In this document: one piece after another, positions 5,317 through 6,973 of the stretch
How positions within the stretch are numbered: the stretch's first letter is position 1
How the letters are laid out: each line of letters opens with the position of its first letter
Assembly (NCBI GenBank): GCA_036272915.1
Contig: DATAXV010000120.1
Span: 1 to 6,973, forward strand
Source: DATAXV01 sp036272915
GTDB taxonomy: Bacteria; Chloroflexota; Dormibacteria; Dormibacterales; Dormibacteraceae
Direction: 5' to 3'
DNA: 6,973 nt
Made by a program: the position numbers and the translations under genes
Notes under the pieces: generated by a model
The model's database searches: none
What the model was told of the DNA's origin: nothing
What the model saw: the letters and a program-made list of their open reading frames with translations, nothing else

Positions 5317-6026
5317 GCGCTCTCGACGAAGATCACCCGGGCCAGGCCGAGGGGGACGCTCACCGGGCGGCCGTCGACGCGGATACCGATCGGGCTCTCG
5401 TAGCGGCTGCCGTCGGTCACCTCGCACTCGACGGCGGGCACCAGGCCCAGCTCCTCGATCGCGCGGAGCTTGACCGGGTCCTCGTCGGAGACCCGCTTGA
5501 CGCGGAGCCGCTCACCCGCGATCGCGCTCTCCAGGGTGCGGTCGCCGCTCTTCTCCAGCGCCCCCTCGAGGGTGGGGATGGAGTCTCCGTGGGGGTCGAT
5601 GCGAGGTCGCCCGAGGAGGTCGAAGATGCGCGCCTCCATCCGCTCCGAGATCACGTGCTCGAGGCGCTCGGCCTCCTCATGGACCTCGTCCCAGCCGAAG
5701 CCGAGGACCTGGACCAGGAACATCTCCATGAGCCGGTGGTGGCGGATGAGCTCGACGGCGATGGACCGGCCCTGCGGCGTGAGCTGCTGCCCGTGGGAGC
5801 GGTGGTGGCTGACCAGACCCAGGCTGGACAGGCGGTTGACCATCTCGCTGACCGAGGCGGGGGAGATCGCCAGGCGCTGCGCCAGCTCCGACGTCGACAC
5901 CAGCTCGTGGTCCTCCTGGAGCTTGAACAGCGCCTTGAGGTAGTCCTCCTGCGCCGGCGTGAGGCGTTTACGGCCGCTGGCGTAGGTGGTCGATCCGGGC
6001 TCGTCGGTCATGGGTTGGCTATTCAT
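5313..6026 (-). CDS. DtxR/MntR-family metal-dependent transcriptional regulator
   Basis: A 237-residue three-domain regulator. Residues 22-85 form the winged helix (LTPAQEDYLKALFKL, then SELAQRLAISPASVSEMVNRLSSLGLV). Residues 86-150 form the metal-binding dimerisation domain (RHHRLMEMFLVQVLGFGWDEVHEEAERLEHVISERM, ending in DPHGDSIP). Residues 165-237 are an SH3-like FeoA-type domain. These proteins bind DNA when loaded with Fe(II) or Mn(II), usually repressing metal uptake. The primary site has Asp28, where DtxR has Met10, and Glu120, where DtxR has Cys102, followed by Glu123-His124 with His97 nearby. This Asp/Glu pattern is the MntR type, so manganese is the likelier metal; specificity is inferred. 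Start: ATG 6026 with GAAGG 4 nt upstream; a second Met at residue 6 lacks a ribosome site. It overlaps the downstream membrane-protein gene (GTGA) and diverges from rpoB. No metal-uptake transporter is next to it. Confidence 0.93.
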   Translation of the reverse strand: MNSQPMTDEPGSTTYASGRKRLTPAQEDYLKALFKLQEDHELVSTSELAQRLAISPASVSEMVNRLSSLGLVSHHRSHGQQLTPQGRSIAVELIRHHRLMEMFLVQVLGFGWDEVHEEAERLEHVISERMEARIFDLLGRPRIDPHGDSIPTLEGALEKSGDRTLESAIAGERLRVKRVSDEDPVKLRAIEELGLVPAVECEVTDGSRYESPIGIRVDGRPVSVPLGLARVIFVESA

Positions 6027-6065
6027 AGCACCTTCGACCGCAGGTCACAGACGGCATGCCCGGCG

Positions 6066-6076
6066 TGATAGGCTAT
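6066..6076 (+). promoter_or_regulatory. Candidate rpoB promoter (extended -10) overlapping an ATAGGCTAT symmetric element
   Basis: TGATAGGCT at 6066-6074 can be read as an extended -10 (TGN plus TAGGCT, which keeps the key T, A and last T). No good -35 is visible 16-18 bp upstream. The start would be near 6081, giving a leader of about 58 nt. The same bases include ATAGGCTAT (6068-6076), symmetric around one base and similar in flavour to half-sites bound by DtxR-type proteins. The divergent gene is such a regulator, so this could be its own operator. Both readings are tentative. Confidence 0.3.
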
Positions 6077-6091
6077 TCCTTCTCCACCCCC

Positions 6092-6113
6092 GTGCGCCAG
6101 CGGCTCGGCGCAC
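6092..6113 (+). promoter_or_regulatory. Hairpin in the rpoB leader
   Basis: GTGCGCC (6092-6098) and GGCGCAC (6107-6113) form a perfect 7-bp GC-rich stem with an 8-nt loop. It ends 12 nt before the rpoB ribosome binding site. It could stabilise the leader or act in feedback control of rpoB translation. No T-run follows, so it is not an evident terminator. Function is inferred only from position. Confidence 0.45.
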
Positions 6114-6125
6114 TTCGATCGCCTT

Positions 6126-6131
6126 GGGAGG
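6126..6131 (+). promoter_or_regulatory. Strong ribosome binding site of rpoB
   Basis: GGGAGG, 7 nt before the ATG at 6139. It is among the best Shine-Dalgarno sequences in the window, as expected for a highly translated gene, and it fixes the start codon. Confidence 0.8.
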
Positions 6132-6138
6132 TCCGTCC

Positions 6139-6973
6139 ATGACGTTGGCTCAGGCTGTGAAGACTCCATCACGCCACAACTTCGGTCACCTGTCGGATCT
6201 CATCGGTCTCGGAGATCTGATCGCGATCCAGAGGGATTCGTTCGCCTGGTTTCAGCGAGCGGGTCTGCGAGAACTCTTTGAAGAACTGGATTCTATCACA
6301 GACTATACGGGCAAGAACTATGAGCTCCGCTTCCTTGATTATGAGTTCGGAGAGCCCAAGTTCTCGGTCTCAGAGTGTCGCAATCGTGACATGACCTACG
6401 CCGCGCCTCTGCGCGTGCGTACCCGTCTGATGGTCAAAGAATCGGGTGAGATCAAGGAGTCCGAGGTCTACATGGGCGACTTCCCGCTCATGACCCCGGC
6501 ATGCACGTTTGTCATCAATGGCACCGAGCGCGTGGTTGTCTCACAGCTCGTCCGCTCACCCGGTGTCTACTTCACCTCGACCGAGGACCCGGTCACCGGC
6601 CGCCGCCTCTTCTCGGCCAAGCTGATCCCCAACCGGGGCGCCTGGCTCGAGATCGAGACGTCGGCCAAGGACCTGATCACGGTCAAGATCGACCGCAAGC
6701 GAAAGATCCCGGTGACGGCGCTGCTGCGCGCCCTGGAGCTGCCGCAGCTGCAGGCCGTGGAGGGCGACCGCGACGGCCAGCGCCGCGCCTTCGGCGAGCT
6801 GTTCGGGGACGTGGACAACGATCCCGACCACTCCTTCCTGGAGGCGACGCTGGACAAGGACCCGACGACGCGTGTCGACGAGGCCCTGCTCGAGCTCTAC
6901 CGGCGCGTGCGCCCGGGCGATCCGCCGAGCGTGGACAACGCGAGGACGCTGCTGCAGGGGCTGTTCTTCAACC
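6139..6973 (+). CDS. rpoB: DNA-directed RNA polymerase subunit beta (partial, N-terminus)
   Basis: The first 278 codons of the beta subunit; the gene continues past the right edge. Diagnostic segments in order are DLIAIQRDSFAWF (26-38), the beta1/protrusion start EPKFSVSECRNRDMTYAAPL (72-91), the universal GDFPLMTPACTFVINGTERVVVSQLVRSPGVYF block (113-145), IPNRGAWLEIET with IDRKRKIPVTALLRAL (163-199), and RPGDPPSVDNARTLLQGLFFN at the edge. Beta forms the catalytic core of RNA polymerase with alpha, beta' and omega; the rifampicin region lies outside the window. The N-terminus is short and Chloroflexota-like rather than actinobacterial. GC content is about 56 % over 6181-6540 but about 69 % over 6601-6900. 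Upstream there is no rplJ/rplL, which usually precede rpoB, so it appears to start its own transcription unit; rpoC is expected next. Confidence 0.98.
   Translation, partial: MTLAQAVKTPSRHNFGHLSDLIGLGDLIAIQRDSFAWFQRAGLRELFEELDSITDYTGKNYELRFLDYEFGEPKFSVSECRNRDMTYAAPLRVRTRLMVKESGEIKESEVYMGDFPLMTPACTFVINGTERVVVSQLVRSPGVYFTSTEDPVTGRRLFSAKLIPNRGAWLEIETSAKDLITVKIDRKRKIPVTALLRALELPQLQAVEGDRDGQRRAFGELFGDVDNDPDHSFLEATLDKDPTTRVDEALLELYRRVRPGDPPSVDNARTLLQGLFFN

Noticed and set aside
5317..5427. N-terminal extension (37 codons) of the four-helix membrane protein
   Set aside because: It lies inside the metal-regulator gene and encodes an Arg/Pro-rich low-complexity stretch; the GTG overlapping the regulator stop is a typical coupled start.

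Overview
This is a high-GC window (coding regions about 65-70 % GC by eye) from a bacterium. It holds eight protein genes, two of them cut by the window edges. The best lineage clue is the N-terminus of RpoB at the right edge. It is compact, lacks the insertion typical of classical Actinobacteria near the start, and reads like Chloroflexota-type beta subunits (LIAIQRDSF..GLRELFEEL, RPGDPPSVDNARTLL). An apparent F420-dependent luciferase-fold oxidoreductase and a membrane protein with Trp-rich 'DGRWxWDGxRWxP' repeats also fit a soil Chloroflexota/Dormibacterota-like or actinobacterial genome. I favour Chloroflexota or a relative, without certainty. No mobile elements, CRISPR arrays or tRNA/rRNA genes were seen.

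Layout from left to right: (1) 1-222 (-), start of an LLM-class F420-dependent oxidoreductase. (2) 392-1363 (-), a GlxA/FtrA-type regulator with a DJ-1/PfpI-like domain and an AraC helix-turn-helix domain. It is probably leaderless, and its promoter lies inside a perfect 9-bp inverted repeat. (3) 1434-2024 (+), a divergent hypothetical protein. (4) 2052-2083, a strong hairpin between convergent genes, probably a shared terminator. (5) 2125-2580 (-), a carboxymuconolactone decarboxylase/AhpD-family protein that keeps CxxC but lacks the usual Glu and His partners. (6) 2581-2857, a divergent control region with an AT-rich island carrying a TTGACA promoter and an operator-like palindrome. (7) 2858-4756 (+), a complete type IV ABC exporter half-transporter. 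(8) 4684-5316 (-), a four-helix membrane protein with two C-terminal Trp-rich repeats, convergent with and overlapping the ABC gene by 73 bp. (9) 5313-6026 (-), a three-domain DtxR/MntR-type metal regulator whose stop overlaps the membrane-protein start (GTGA). (10) 6139-6973 (+), the first 278 codons of rpoB, with its own leader and no rplJ/rplL in front of it.

The genes form several short transcription units rather than one pathway. The only clear operon is the metal regulator plus membrane protein, which are translationally coupled. The regulator and rpoB diverge from a 112-bp gap. A loose stress/export theme (AhpD-like protein, ABC exporter, metal-sensing repressor) is an inference from neighbourhood, not demonstrated. 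The most notable observations are the stripped-down AhpD active site, the operators around the regulator and ABC promoters, the antisense overlap that covers a whole Trp-rich repeat, and a sharp GC change inside rpoB.
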